Shown here one piece after another: positions 52,915-61,897 of a stretch of DNA of 64,000 nucleotides (position 1 is its first letter; every line of letters starts with the position of its first letter). Under the pieces are notes generated by a model, which was not told where the DNA came from, did not search any database, and saw nothing but the letters and a program-made list of their open reading frames with translations. Location of the stretch: NCBI RefSeq assembly GCF_002941025.1, contig NZ_PTJS01000001.1, positions 1,860,001-1,924,000 on the forward strand. The letters run 5' to 3'. A program made the translations under genes and the position numbers. The stretch comes from Streptomyces sp. QL37. GTDB lineage: Bacteria > Actinomycetota > Actinomycetes > Streptomycetales > Streptomycetaceae.

Positions 52915-53871
52915 GTGGAGCGGACGGATACGGCCGACGGGGCCGGCAAAGTCATGTCGATGAAGGAGGCCGTCGCCTCCTTCGTGCACGACGGGGCCAC
53001 CGTCGGCATCGAAGGGTTCACCCATCTCGTCCCCACCGCCGCCGGACACGAGATCATCCGCCAGGGCCGCAAGGACCTCACCGTCGTACGGATGACGGCG
53101 GACATCGTGGTGGACCAGATGATCGCGGCGGGCTGCGTCTCGCGACTGGTCTCCTCCTTCGTGGGCAACTCGTCCGCCGGCTCGCTCGGGGAGCTGCGGC
53201 GCAGGATCGAGCGCGCCGATCCGGCTCCGCTGGCCTTCGAGGAGTACAGCCACTACGGGATGGTCTGCCGCTACCTCGCGGGCTCCCAGCGGCTGCCGTT
53301 CTACCCGCTGCGCAGCTACGGCGGCAGCGATCTGCCGTCCGTCAACAGCGATCTGCGCAAGGTGACGTCGCCCTACCCGGGGCCCGACGGGGAGCCGGAG
53401 CAGATCTACGTCGTGCCGCCCGTCAACCCGGACGTCACGATCATCCACGCACAGCGGGCCGACCGCCGGGGCAACACCCAGATCTGGGGGCTGACCGGCA
53501 TCCAGGCCGAGGCGGTGTACGCCGCGGACAAGGCGATCGTCGTCGTCGAGGAGATCGTCGGGGACGAGGTCGTCCGCTCGGACCCCAACCGCACGCTCGT
53601 CCCGTCCCACGCCGTGGACGCCGTCGTCGTATGTCCGCGCGGCGCGCACCCGTCCTTCGCGCAGGGGTACTACGACCGCGACAACGCCTTCTACCGGGCC
53701 TGGTCGCACATCAGCAAGGACCCGGAGCGGCTGCGGGCGTGGCTGGACGAGTGGGTGTACGGAACGGCGGACCACGCCGAGTACGTCGACAAGCTGGGCG
53801 AGGACTTCTGGGCGGGGCTCGCGGTGGGCGAGGCGCTCAGCGAACCCGTGAACTACGGGCGGCGGCTGTGA
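52915..53871 (+). CDS. CoA-transferase, subunit A (alpha)
   Basis: The 318-residue subunit belongs to family I CoA-transferases (glutaconate/3-oxoacid type). Features: MSMKEAVASFVHDGATVGIEGFTHLVPTAAGHE in parts, VRMTADIVVDQMIAAGCV, SSFVGNSSAGSLGELRRR, YGMVCRYLAGSQRLPFYPLRS, and IIHAQRADRRGNTQIWGLTG. GTG 52915 follows GAGGAG at good spacing. It would activate a carboxylic acid by moving CoA from a donor such as succinyl-CoA. The subunit is longer than PcaI, so beta-ketoadipate is not assured as substrate. Confidence 0.85.
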   Translation: MERTDTADGAGKVMSMKEAVASFVHDGATVGIEGFTHLVPTAAGHEIIRQGRKDLTVVRMTADIVVDQMIAAGCVSRLVSSFVGNSSAGSLGELRRRIERADPAPLAFEEYSHYGMVCRYLAGSQRLPFYPLRSYGGSDLPSVNSDLRKVTSPYPGPDGEPEQIYVVPPVNPDVTIIHAQRADRRGNTQIWGLTGIQAEAVYAADKAIVVVEEIVGDEVVRSDPNRTLVPSHAVDAVVVCPRGAHPSFAQGYYDRDNAFYRAWSHISKDPERLRAWLDEWVYGTADHAEYVDKLGEDFWAGLAVGEALSEPVNYGRRL

Positions 53872-53897
53872 GCGCGCCGCAGGGGAAGGAACGGACC

Positions 53898-54674
53898 ATG
53901 ACCGCCACCGCACCGGAGACCGTCACCTCGTCCGAGCTGCTCTCCGTCGTCGCCTCCCGCGAACTGGCCTCCCGCCGCACGGTGTTCGCCGGCATCGGCC
54001 TGCCGACGCTGGCCACCGAGCTCGCCCATCTGACCGTCGCGCCGCAGATCGAGGTCGTGTACGAGTCCGGGGTCTGCGGGGCGCACCCCTCGCACCTGCC
54101 GGAGACCATCGCCGACGCGGTACTCATCTCGGGCGCGGAGGCCGTGCTGTCGATGCCGGCGCTGTTCGGCTGCGTCCTCCAGGGCGGCCACATCGACGTG
54201 GGCTTCCTGGGCGCCGCGCAGATCGACCGGTGGGGCAACCTCAACACCTCCGTCATCGGCGACTGGGAGAGTCCCACGGTGCGGCTCCCCGGCTCCGGCG
54301 GCGCGATCGAGGTGATGGCCAACTCCCACGAGGTGTTCGTGGTGATGCGCCGTCACAATCCGCGCTCCTTCACGGAGAGTCTGGACTTCTGCACCACTCC
54401 GGGCCCCGACCGCGCGCTCGCCGAGGGCATCAGGCCGCTGGGCGCGGGAGTCACCCGGGTCATCACCGAACTGGGCATCCTGGCACGCGAGGGCGTCGGC
54501 GAGGAGCTGAAGCTGATCGCCGTCCATCCGGGTGTCACGGTCGGACAGGTCCGGGAGGCGACCGGCTGGGACCTGAAGGTGGCCGACGAGGTCGGCACCG
54601 TGCCGCCGCCGACCGCCGCGGAGCTGCGGCTCCTCCGGGAGGACGTCGACCCCGGCCGCGTCTATCTTCGCTGA
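53898..54674 (+). CDS. CoA-transferase, subunit B (beta)
   Basis: The 258-residue partner carries the likely catalytic Glu in VVYESGVCG. Other family segments are RTVFAGIGLPTLATELA, SMPALFGCVLQGGHIDVGFLGAAQIDRWGNLNTS, GSGGAIEVMANSHEVFVVM and VITELGILAREG. ATG 53898 is preferred because GGAAGGA lies 6 nt upstream. GTG 53868, which overlaps the alpha-subunit stop (GTGA), is also in frame and would add 10 residues. It acts as a heteromer with the alpha subunit. Confidence 0.85.
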   Translation: MTATAPETVTSSELLSVVASRELASRRTVFAGIGLPTLATELAHLTVAPQIEVVYESGVCGAHPSHLPETIADAVLISGAEAVLSMPALFGCVLQGGHIDVGFLGAAQIDRWGNLNTSVIGDWESPTVRLPGSGGAIEVMANSHEVFVVMRRHNPRSFTESLDFCTTPGPDRALAEGIRPLGAGVTRVITELGILAREGVGEELKLIAVHPGVTVGQVREATGWDLKVADEVGTVPPPTAAELRLLREDVDPGRVYLR

Positions 54675-54735
54675 GGGCACCCCCGATCCCGGGGAGCACC
54701 TCCCCGATCCCCACCCCGAGAGGACCGTAACTGCC

Positions 54736-56265
54736 ATGCGTATCAGGATCGTCGGCGCCGGAGCCATGGGACGCGGCATCGCCCAGTGGGCGGCGGCCGG
54801 CGGACACACCGTAGAGCTGTGCGACGTCCGGACCGAGGCGGTGACGGCGGCGGTCGACTTCGTACGGTCCATGCTGGAACGCGCGGTGGAGAAGGGGCGG
54901 ATGTCCGCCGGGGACCGGGACGCGGCCCTGGAGCGGCTGGTCCCGCTGGACGACCCGTGGGCGCCGGGCCCCGAGGTGGAACTGGTCATCGAGGCCGTCC
55001 GGGAGGACCTGGACACCAAGGCCGAGGTCTTCGGGAAGCTGGAACAGGCCCTGCCGGACTCCGCCGTCTTCGCCACCAACACCTCGTCCCTGTCGGTGAC
55101 CCGGATCGCCGCGTCGCTCGGGGACCCGGGGCGGCTCGCGGGGCTGCACTTCTTCAACCCCGTGCCGCTGATGAGGATCGTCGAGGTCGTGCCGGGCGCC
55201 GCCACCCGCCCCGGGATCCCTCCGGTTCTCACGGAGCTGGTCGAGAGCTGCGGACACCGCGCGGTCACCGTCGCCGACACCCCCGGCTTCCTGGTCAACC
55301 ACGCCGGCCGGGGGCTGGTGACCGAGGCCCTGGCGCTGCTGGAGGAGTCCGTCGCCGACCCTGCCGGCATCGACCGGATCGCCCGGGATGTCCTGGGACT
55401 GCGCATGGGCCCCTTCGAACTGATGGATCTCACCGGGCTCGACGTCACGGCAGCCGTGATCGACTCGATCTGGCAGGGCTTCCGCCACGAGGACCGGCTC
55501 CGCCCGTCCTACCTGACGCCGAACCGGGTGACCGCCGGCCTGCACGGCCGCAAGACCGGGCAGGGCTGGTTCGCGTACGGCCCCGAGGCGCCCGCCCCCG
55601 CCCCGGAGGCGCCGGTGACGGGTGACGCGGACCGTCCCGTGTTCGTGGCGGGGGGCGAGGGCGCCGAGGAGCTGCGGACCGCGCTGTCCGAAGCCGGTGC
55701 GGTGGTGGAGAGCGGTTCCGCGCCCTCCGGCCGCGCTCTGGTCCTCGTCCCGGTCTGGGGGACGACGGCGGCTGCCGCCGTCGCCTCGCAAGGGCTTCCC
55801 GCCGCACGGACCTTCGGCGTCGACCCGCTGGCCCCGGCGGGCAGTCGACGGGTCCTCGCCGTCACGCCCGCCTCCGATCCCTCCGCGGCGCGGGACGCGC
55901 GTGCCGTCCTGGCCCGCGCGGCGGACGGCGAGGGTCCCTGGGCCGTGTCGGTGGTGCGTGACACCGCGGGCTCGGTGGCGCAGCGGCTGCTCGCGTCGGT
56001 GGTGTCGGTCGCCGCGTCGATCGCGGAGCGCTCGCTGGCCACCCCGGCGGACATCGACCTCGCCGTCACGACGGGCCTCGGGTACCCGACGGGACCGCTG
56101 GCCTGGGGCGACCGGGTCGGCGCCGCGCGGATGCTGGAACTCCAGCGGTCCCTGCACGCCACGACCGGCGACCCGCGCCACCGGCCCACCCGCTGGCTCA
56201 CCGAGCGGGCGCAGCTGGGCCTGGCGCTGACGGACCCGGGCACCTCGCCCGCCGACTGCGCCTGA
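54736..56265 (+). CDS. 3-hydroxyacyl-CoA dehydrogenase
   Basis: The 509-residue enzyme oxidises 3-hydroxyacyl-CoA with NAD+. It has the Rossmann site GAGAMGRGIAQWAA (residues ~7-20), ATNTSSLSVTRIA, LHFFNPVPLMRIVEVVPG with the catalytic His, DTPGFLVNHAGRGL, then a 3HCDH C-terminal domain (GPFELMDLTGLDV) and a second such domain near the end (DLAVTTGLGYPTGPLAWGDRVG), as in PaaH/PaaC. It completes a beta-oxidation-like set here: hydratase, dehydrogenase, thiolase and CoA-transferase. Confidence 0.9.
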   Translation: MRIRIVGAGAMGRGIAQWAAAGGHTVELCDVRTEAVTAAVDFVRSMLERAVEKGRMSAGDRDAALERLVPLDDPWAPGPEVELVIEAVREDLDTKAEVFGKLEQALPDSAVFATNTSSLSVTRIAASLGDPGRLAGLHFFNPVPLMRIVEVVPGAATRPGIPPVLTELVESCGHRAVTVADTPGFLVNHAGRGLVTEALALLEESVADPAGIDRIARDVLGLRMGPFELMDLTGLDVTAAVIDSIWQGFRHEDRLRPSYLTPNRVTAGLHGRKTGQGWFAYGPEAPAPAPEAPVTGDADRPVFVAGGEGAEELRTALSEAGAVVESGSAPSGRALVLVPVWGTTAAAAVASQGLPAARTFGVDPLAPAGSRRVLAVTPASDPSAARDARAVLARAADGEGPWAVSVVRDTAGSVAQRLLASVVSVAASIAERSLATPADIDLAVTTGLGYPTGPLAWGDRVGAARMLELQRSLHATTGDPRHRPTRWLTERAQLGLALTDPGTSPADCA

Positions 56266-56333
56266 GGCGGACGCCGGGGGCCGTGACCGTTTCGTACAAG
56301 ACCTGGTCACGGCCCCCGCCGTACGGTCGTTCC

Positions 56334-56729
56334 ATGACTCCACGACTCGACGCGATCTCCGTCGTCACCGCCGACATGGCCGCATCGCTCGCCTTCTACC
56401 GGAGGCTCGGGCTCGACATCCCCGCCGGGGCCGAATCTGCCCCCCATGTCGAAGTGGCCCTTCCGGGCGGGCAGCGCCTGCTGTGGGACACCGAGGACGT
56501 CATCCGCTCGTTCGACCCCGGCTGGACGGCTCCGAAGGGCGGTGAGCGCCTCGGCCTCGCCTTCCTCTGCGACAGCCCGGCGGAGGTCGACGCGGTGTAC
56601 GCCGAACTGACCGCCGCCGGTTACGAGAGCGGCCTGGAGCCCTGGGACGCCGTCTGGGGCCAGCGTTACGCGGTCGTCCTCGACCCGGACGGCTGCGGGG
56701 TATCGCTCTTCGCCGCCAACCCCTCGTGA
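56334..56729 (+). CDS. VOC (glyoxalase/bleomycin-resistance fold) family protein
   Basis: The 131-residue protein has the paired beta-alpha-beta-beta-beta units of VOC proteins: [23 protein letters not shown] at the start and [18 protein letters not shown] at the end, with an Asp-Pro-Asp-Gly metal-site loop. Function may be a lyase, dioxygenase or binding protein. TACGGT ends 6 nt before ATG 56334, suggesting a leaderless message. Its 3' end overlaps the convergent AraC gene by 64 bp. Confidence 0.82.
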   Translation: MTPRLDAISVVTADMAASLAFYRRLGLDIPAGAESAPHVEVALPGGQRLLWDTEDVIRSFDPGWTAPKGGERLGLAFLCDSPAEVDAVYAELTAAGYESGLEPWDAVWGQRYAVVLDPDGCGVSLFAANPS

Positions 56730-57427
56730 CCCGTCGCGGCCAGATAGCCGCCGAGGGTCGTCCCGGCCAGGTCCCGCATCTCCCGGGCCAGGTGCGCCTG
56801 GTCCGTACAGCCCGCGGCGTACGCGGCCTCGGCGTACGGCGTTCCCGCCCGTACGAGGTCCAGGGCGCGCTGCAGCCTGAGGACCCTGGCCAGCGTCTTG
56901 GGCCCGTAGCCGAACGCGGCCAGCGAGCGCCGGTGCAGCTGGCGGGCGCCGAGCCCGACCGCGTGCGCGGTGGCGGCGACGGAACGCCCCTGCCGCAGCT
57001 GTGCGGCGACGGCCGCCGTGAGCGGGTCCGGGGGCTCGGTGCCGGCTGCCCGGCGCAGGGCGATGGCCTCCAGCGCGGCGGCCGGGTCGTCGGCCTCGCC
57101 GGTCCGCTCGGTGAGCCCGCGGACCTCGGGGCCCGGCCAGAGGGCGTCGAGCGCGACCCGCCGGTCGCGCAGCTCGTGCGCGGGGACGCCCAGGAGCGCG
57201 GGTGCCGTGCCGGGGGCGAAGCGGATGCCCGCGCAGCTGCCGGAGAGCGCCGCGGCGGGGGTGAACGCGTGGGTGTCGGGGCCTGCCACCAGGAGCCGCC
57301 CGCCGGCCCACAGCAGGTCCATGCAGCCGTCGGGCAGGACGGGCCGTGAGGGCTCGCGCGGCCCGGACCAGGTCCAGAGGACCGCGCCGCCGAAGCGCGA
57401 TGCCCGCTCCTCGTACCGTGCGCCCAT
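56666..57427 (-). CDS. AraC-family transcriptional regulator
   Basis: The 253-residue regulator has an N-terminal sensing domain ([28 protein letters not shown], of DUF6597 type) and a C-terminal double HTH ([64 protein letters not shown]). ATG 57427 (MGARYEE). The last ~20 residues ([14 protein letters not shown] end) come from the region overlapping the VOC gene and are probably a non-functional tail. Target unknown; the VOC gene is a candidate. Confidence 0.85.
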   Translation of the reverse strand: MGARYEERASRFGGAVLWTWSGPREPSRPVLPDGCMDLLWAGGRLLVAGPDTHAFTPAAALSGSCAGIRFAPGTAPALLGVPAHELRDRRVALDALWPGPEVRGLTERTGEADDPAAALEAIALRRAAGTEPPDPLTAAVAAQLRQGRSVAATAHAVGLGARQLHRRSLAAFGYGPKTLARVLRLQRALDLVRAGTPYAEAAYAAGCTDQAHLAREMRDLAGTTLGGYLAATGHEGLAAKSDTPQPSGSRTTA

Positions 57428-57459
57428 GTCACCAGGTTATCGGGAGAGCCCCCGGGTCC

Positions 57460-58587
57460 TCAGGGGGAATCCTTGTCCCGGTTCCCGTGCAGGCGGGACT
57501 TCACGTCGTCCGGGGGCAGGAAGCGTGACCAGCGCTCGGGGAATTCGGACGGCATGGACACGTCCTCCTCGTCGTCCTCGTCGGCGTACGCGTCCCAGTT
57601 CGCCGCCCGTGCCACGAGCTCCGCGGCCTGGGCGGCCTTGATCCGGTCACTGGCGGCGCGGGCCGCGGCGGTGGCGAGCGAGGGCCAGACATGGTCGATC
57701 GCCGCGTTCACGGCGGCGCCCACGAGCACGGCGAAGGCGGAGATCCCTATCCAGAGCAGGACCGCGATGGGCGCCGCCAACGAACCGTAGATGGTGGGGC
57801 CTTCCACCGTGCTCGTCAGATAGATCCGCAGCAGGAAGCTGCCCACGACCCACATCCCGAGCGCGACGAGCGCCCCGGGCACGTCCTCTATCCACGGCGA
57901 ACGGACGGGGACGGACACGTGGTAGAGCGTCGTCAGGAACGCGATGGACAGCAGTATCACCAGCGGCCAGTACATGACCGCGAGCACCTCGGTGCCCCAG
58001 GGGACGAACTCCACCACCCGGTCGGGACCGACCACCAGCAGCGGCAGCACCACCGCGCCCAGCAACAGCGCGACCACGTACAGCAGGAACGCGAGCAGAC
58101 GTGTCTTGACGATGCCGCGGTGGCCGTCGAGCCCGTACATCACGGTGATGGTGTCGATGAAGACGTTCACCGCGCGCGAGCCCGACCAGAGCGCGATCGC
58201 GAAACCGAGGGAGATGACGTCGGGGCGCGCGCCCGTGGTCACGTCGGCTATGAGGGGCTCGGCGATCTCCTTGACGCCCCGCTCGGACAGCACCGTCTGC
58301 ACCGCGCCCAGGATGTTGCGCTCGATGGAGGCGACCGTCGTGGTGGACGTCCAGTCGTCGACGTAGCCGAGCAGGCCGATCAGGCCGAGCAGCAGCGGCG
58401 GCAGGGACAGCAGGGTGAAGAACGCCGCCTCGGCCGCGAGGCCGAGGATGCGGTACTCGATGCACGAATTGACCGTGTCCTTGAGCAACTGCCATGCCAT
58501 CTGCCGCTTCGAGACGTTGCGGTAGAGGACTCGAGCCCGGTGGAGCCGACCCGGTGGCCGCTCGGGTGTTTCATTTGCTGCCTGCAC
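57460..58587 (-). CDS. YihY/BrkB-family integral membrane protein
   Basis: The 375-residue protein has about six hydrophobic segments: FFTLLSLPPLLLGLIGLLGYV, VISLGFAIALWSGSRAVNVFI, LLAFLLYVVALLLGAVVLPLLVV, YWPLVILLSIAFLTTLYHVSV, ALVALGMWVVGSFLLRIYL and PIAVLLWIGISAFAVLVGAAVN, followed by a charged cytoplasmic tail (DEDDEEDVSMPSEF). This is the YihY/BrkB family, of unclear function. GTG 58587 is chosen since TACGGT ends 6 nt before it (leaderless); GTG 58611 is also in frame but has no support. It is divergent from the acyl-CoA dehydrogenase gene. Confidence 0.82.
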   Translation of the reverse strand: MQAANETPERPPGRLHRARVLYRNVSKRQMAWQLLKDTVNSCIEYRILGLAAEAAFFTLLSLPPLLLGLIGLLGYVDDWTSTTTVASIERNILGAVQTVLSERGVKEIAEPLIADVTTGARPDVISLGFAIALWSGSRAVNVFIDTITVMYGLDGHRGIVKTRLLAFLLYVVALLLGAVVLPLLVVGPDRVVEFVPWGTEVLAVMYWPLVILLSIAFLTTLYHVSVPVRSPWIEDVPGALVALGMWVVGSFLLRIYLTSTVEGPTIYGSLAAPIAVLLWIGISAFAVLVGAAVNAAIDHVWPSLATAAARAASDRIKAAQAAELVARAANWDAYADEDDEEDVSMPSEFPERWSRFLPPDDVKSRLHGNRDKDSP

Positions 58588-58592
58588 CTCCT

Positions 58593-58599
58593 TACCGTA
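58593..58599. promoter_or_regulatory. Overlapping opposed -10 elements (TACCGT / TACGGT)
   Basis: On the plus strand TACCGT (58593-58598) ends 6 nt before the dehydrogenase ATG at 58605. On the minus strand TACGGT (58599-58594) ends 6 nt before the BrkB GTG at 58587. The two hexamers share five base pairs. Each spacing fits a leaderless start. Confidence 0.55.
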
Positions 58600-58604
58600 T
58601 CGGC

Positions 58605-60242
58605 ATGGCACCTAGCACCCACACAGTGACCAACCAGGTTCCGCCGCTGGTCGGCTATGACGTCTACGCGGCCGACCGCGCGCTGACGGAGGCCGTCGAG
58701 CGGCATCTCGCGCCCGGAATCCTCGACGAGGCCCGGGAGGAGCTCGGCGGGCTGGGCCGGTCCGCGGGCTCCGTGCAGGCCCAGGAGTGGGGCGCGCAGG
58801 CCAACGAGAACCCGCCGAAGCTGCGTACGCACGACCGCTACGGCAACCGCGTCGACGAGGTGGACTTCCACCCGGCCTGGCACCGGCTGCTGGGGCACGC
58901 GGTCACGGCCGGGCTGACGGACGCCTGGGGAAGGCAGGGCGGCCATGTCCGGCGAGCGGCCGGATTCCTGGTCTGGACGCAGGCCGAGGCGGGCCACGGA
59001 TGCCCGCTGTCGATGACGCACGCGGCGGTCCCGGCGCTGCGGACCGACCCCGCGCTGGCCGCGGAGTGGGAGCCGCTGCTGACGTCGCACGTGTACGAGG
59101 AGGGGCTCCGGCCCGCGTCGCGGAAGGCCGGTGTGCTCTTCGGGATGGGCATGACGGAGAAGCAGGGCGGCACCGACGTGCGGTCCAACACCACCCGGGC
59201 CGAGCCGCTGGCCGGCGACGGGGAGTATCTGCTCACCGGCCACAAGTGGTTCTGTTCGGCCCCCATGTCCGACGGCTTCCTGGTGCTGGCGCAGGCGCCG
59301 GGCGGTCTGAGCTGCTTCCTCGTGCCGCGGGTCCTGCCGGACGGCGCCCGCAACGCGTTCGCGATCCAGCGCCTCAAGGACAAGCTGGGCAACAGGTCCA
59401 ACGCCTCCGGCGAGGTCGAGTTCGACGGGACGTGGGCCCGCCGGGTCGGCGAGGAGGGGCGCGGGGTGCGCACCATCATCGAGATGGTGGCGGCGACCCG
59501 GCTGGACTGCGTGGTCGGTTCGGCGGCTCTGATGCGTCAGGGGGTGGCGCAGGCGATCCACCACAGCGCCCACCGCAGCGCTTTCGGCGGACTGCTGATC
59601 GAGAAGCCGCTGATGCGCAACGTACTCGCCGACCTGGCCCTGGAGTCGGAGGCGGCGACGACGCTCGCGCTGCGGCTGGCCGCCGCCTACGACGCGGACA
59701 CGGAGGAGGAGCGGGCCTTCCTGCGGATCGCGGTGCCCACGGCCAAGTACTGGGTGACGAAGCGGTGCACCGCGGTGGTCGGGGAGGCCCTCGAATGCCT
59801 CGGCGGCAACGGTTACGTCGAGGAGTCCGGAATGCCCCGGCTGTTGCGGGAGGCGCCCCTCAACTCGATCTGGGAGGGCTCGGGCAACGTACAGGCCCTC
59901 GATGTGCTGCGGGCGCTGCAGCGTGAGCCGCAGGCGCTCGACGCCTTCCTCCAGGAGGTCGGGAAGGCGCGCGGCGCGGACCACCGGCTCGACGGGGCGA
60001 TCAAGGATCTGCTGACGGAACTGGCCGATCTGGACGCCGTCGAGGCACGTGCCAGGCGGCTGGTGGAGCGGATGGCGCTGGTGCTGCAGGGCTCGCTGCT
60101 GCTGCGCTGGGCCCCGCCGGAGGTCGCGGACGCGTTCTGCGCCTCACGGCTGGGCGGGGACTGGGGCTCGGCCTTCGGGACGCTGCCGCACAGTCTGGAT
60201 CTGGCCACGGTCGTGGAGCGGGCGCGGGCCCAGGAGGGGTAG
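58605..60242 (+). CDS. Acyl-CoA dehydrogenase family protein (AidB-like)
   Basis: The 545-residue flavoprotein matches the AidB branch of acyl-CoA dehydrogenases: FLVWTQAEAGHGCPLSMTHAAVPAL, LFGMGMTEKQGGTDVRSNTTRA, LTGHKWFCSAPMSDGFLVLAQ, VGSAALMRQGVAQAIHHSAHR, and VVGEALECLGGNGYVEESGMPRLLREAPLNSIWEGSGNVQ. AidB proteins bind DNA and are linked to alkylation defence in E. coli; others may act on acyl-CoAs. ATG 58605 is supported by the -10 element 6 nt upstream. A terminator follows. Confidence 0.88.
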   Translation: MAPSTHTVTNQVPPLVGYDVYAADRALTEAVERHLAPGILDEAREELGGLGRSAGSVQAQEWGAQANENPPKLRTHDRYGNRVDEVDFHPAWHRLLGHAVTAGLTDAWGRQGGHVRRAAGFLVWTQAEAGHGCPLSMTHAAVPALRTDPALAAEWEPLLTSHVYEEGLRPASRKAGVLFGMGMTEKQGGTDVRSNTTRAEPLAGDGEYLLTGHKWFCSAPMSDGFLVLAQAPGGLSCFLVPRVLPDGARNAFAIQRLKDKLGNRSNASGEVEFDGTWARRVGEEGRGVRTIIEMVAATRLDCVVGSAALMRQGVAQAIHHSAHRSAFGGLLIEKPLMRNVLADLALESEAATTLALRLAAAYDADTEEERAFLRIAVPTAKYWVTKRCTAVVGEALECLGGNGYVEESGMPRLLREAPLNSIWEGSGNVQALDVLRALQREPQALDAFLQEVGKARGADHRLDGAIKDLLTELADLDAVEARARRLVERMALVLQGSLLLRWAPPEVADAFCASRLGGDWGSAFGTLPHSLDLATVVERARAQEG

Positions 60243-60270
60243 GAATTCCGGCGGAACGGCGACAAACGAC

Positions 60271-60306
60271 GGAGGGTGGTGCTGCGCCGACACGGCACCA
60301 CCCTCC
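60271..60306 (+). terminator. Hairpin terminator after the acyl-CoA dehydrogenase gene
   Basis: A perfect 12-bp inverted repeat (60271-60282 with 60295-60306) with a 12-nt loop lies 28 nt after the stop. Confidence 0.8.
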
Positions 60307-60392
60307 TCGCTTGTGCACCACCGCACGGCGGGTCTATGACTCCCCGCGCGGCGTTCCGCCACTCTCGTACGGTCTGCGGCCTGTTAACCAGA

Positions 60393-60411
60393 GTTGCAAA
60401 GGGTTGCAACC
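60393..60411. promoter_or_regulatory. Repeated GTTGCAA and palindrome GGTTGCAACC before the GAF regulator
   Basis: GTTGCAA occurs at 60393-60399 and again at 60403-60409, exactly one helical turn apart; the second copy lies in the perfect palindrome GGTTGCAACC (60402-60411). It is about 105 bp before the regulator's ATG, so it is a likely binding site. Confidence 0.5.
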
Positions 60412-60516
60412 ATTGCGTGGAGTACGAGCCAACGGGCACCCTGCACGGCAGGATGTGTCCTTCGGGCCGGGTTTCCCTCTTCCGGGACGGGCCCGTGTTG
60501 TGTTGGGGGGACCGTC

Positions 60517-61809
60517 ATGGAAGCAGACCCTGTCGCGCGACCGCGGCCGGAAAACGCCTCGTACCCGGCGCTCACCGAGCGCTCGGTCCACCGCGCACGG
60601 GAGGCCCGGCTGGCGGGCGAGCACACGGCGGCGGTTCCGCGCGCCGAGATCGGCGCGTCCTGGGACCGTGTGCTGCGCAGCGGGATCGATCCCGAGCAGT
60701 CGCCGGAGAGCAGGCTGCTGGAGACCGACGAGATCGAGTACCGGCGCAGGGACACGGCACTCGGCGCGGTCATGCCCGTACTGCGGGAGGGACTGGCGAC
60801 GATCGCGGACGCCGCGCAGCAGATCATGGTCGTCACCGACACGGAGGGCAGGGTCCTGTGGCGTCAGGGGCACCCGGCCGTGATGCGCCGGGCCAAGGAC
60901 ATCTGCCTGGAGGAGGGTGCGGCCTGGGCCGAGTCGGCGACGGGCACGAACGCCATCGGTACGGCGCTCGCCGCGCGCACGCCCATCCAGGTCCACTCCG
61001 CCGAGCACTTCATCCGCGCCCTGCACAACTGGACCTGCGCGGCGGCCCCCGTGCGCGACCCCCGGGACGGCCGCCTGATGGGCATCGTCGACATCAGCGG
61101 GCCCGCCTCCACCTTCCATCCGGCGACGCTGGCACTGGTGGGTTCGGTGGCGGCGCTGGCGGAGAGCGAGCTGCGCGGCCGGCATCTGGTGGCGATCGAG
61201 CGGCTGCGCTCGGTGGCCGCGCCGCTCCTGTGCAAGCTGGGGGGCCGGGCGCTGGTGGTGGACACCCATGGCTGGCTGGCCGCCGTCAGCGGGATGCCGC
61301 CCGTGGACCGGCTGCCACTGCCGAAGTCGTTGCAGCCGGGCACGGTGTGGCTGGCCGCGCTCGGGATGTGCCGGGTGGAACCGCTGCCCGGCGGCTGGCT
61401 GATCCAGGTCGCGGAGGGCACGCACGACCGCCCACCGCGCCGGGTGGTGCTCGATCTGAGCCGGGAGCGGGGACTCACGATCCATGTGACGGGTCCCGTG
61501 GGCAGCTGGACGCACCCGCTCTCCCCCCGCCACGCGGAGCTGCTGTACGCCCTGGCCCTGCACCGGGAGGGGCGCACGGCGGCCGAACTGGCCGAGGACG
61601 TCTTCGGTGACGCCTCCAGGACGGTGACGGTGCGGGCCGAGATATCCCGGATGCGCCGCCATCTCGCGGAGGTGCTGACCCATCGGCCTTACCGCTTCCG
61701 AGAGGGCGTCGAGGTGGAGGTGGTCCATCCGGACGTGCCGGCCGACCTGCTGCCCCGTTCCACCGCTCCGGTGGTGCTCAGGGCACGTACGCCCGCGGGG
61801 ACGGTCTGA
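60517..61809 (+). CDS. GAF-domain transcriptional regulator (AcoR-like sensor, winged-helix output)
   Basis: The 430-residue regulator has an AcoR-type N-terminal region (ASWDRVLRSGIDPEQSPESRLL), a GAF sensor (MVVTDTEGRVLWRQGHPAVM, AWAESATGTNAIGTALAARTPIQVHSAEHFI, WTCAAAPVRDPRDGRLMGIVDISG) and a C-terminal winged helix (LYALALHREGRTAAELAEDVFGDASRTVTVRAEISRMRRHLAEVL in parts). It lacks the sigma-54 AAA+ domain of true AcoR. ATG 60517 follows a G-rich ribosome site. Ligand and targets are unknown. Confidence 0.85.
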   Translation: MEADPVARPRPENASYPALTERSVHRAREARLAGEHTAAVPRAEIGASWDRVLRSGIDPEQSPESRLLETDEIEYRRRDTALGAVMPVLREGLATIADAAQQIMVVTDTEGRVLWRQGHPAVMRRAKDICLEEGAAWAESATGTNAIGTALAARTPIQVHSAEHFIRALHNWTCAAAPVRDPRDGRLMGIVDISGPASTFHPATLALVGSVAALAESELRGRHLVAIERLRSVAAPLLCKLGGRALVVDTHGWLAAVSGMPPVDRLPLPKSLQPGTVWLAALGMCRVEPLPGGWLIQVAEGTHDRPPRRVVLDLSRERGLTIHVTGPVGSWTHPLSPRHAELLYALALHREGRTAAELAEDVFGDASRTVTVRAEISRMRRHLAEVLTHRPYRFREGVEVEVVHPDVPADLLPRSTAPVVLRARTPAGTV

Positions 61810-61823
61810 GCAGGGCCGGGTTT

Positions 61824-61844
61824 GGCCGCGGGTCGCGGCCGTGG
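61824..61844 (+). terminator. Hairpin with T-rich tail after the GAF regulator
   Basis: A 7-bp perfect stem (61824-61830 with 61834-61840) with a 3-nt loop is followed by GTGGTTTTC, the classic intrinsic form that is uncommon in this genome. Confidence 0.65.
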
Positions 61845-61897
61845 TTTTCTGACCGCCATGAGCGACTCCACGCACTCCGCCCCCGCCGTCGACGACC

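Noticed and set aside
52915..56265. Naming the CoA-transferase and dehydrogenase genes as pcaI/pcaJ or ipdA/ipdB
   Set aside because: The alpha subunit starts with IEGFTHLVPTAAGHE and is 318 residues, unlike either PcaI or IpdA as I know them, so only family-level names are given.
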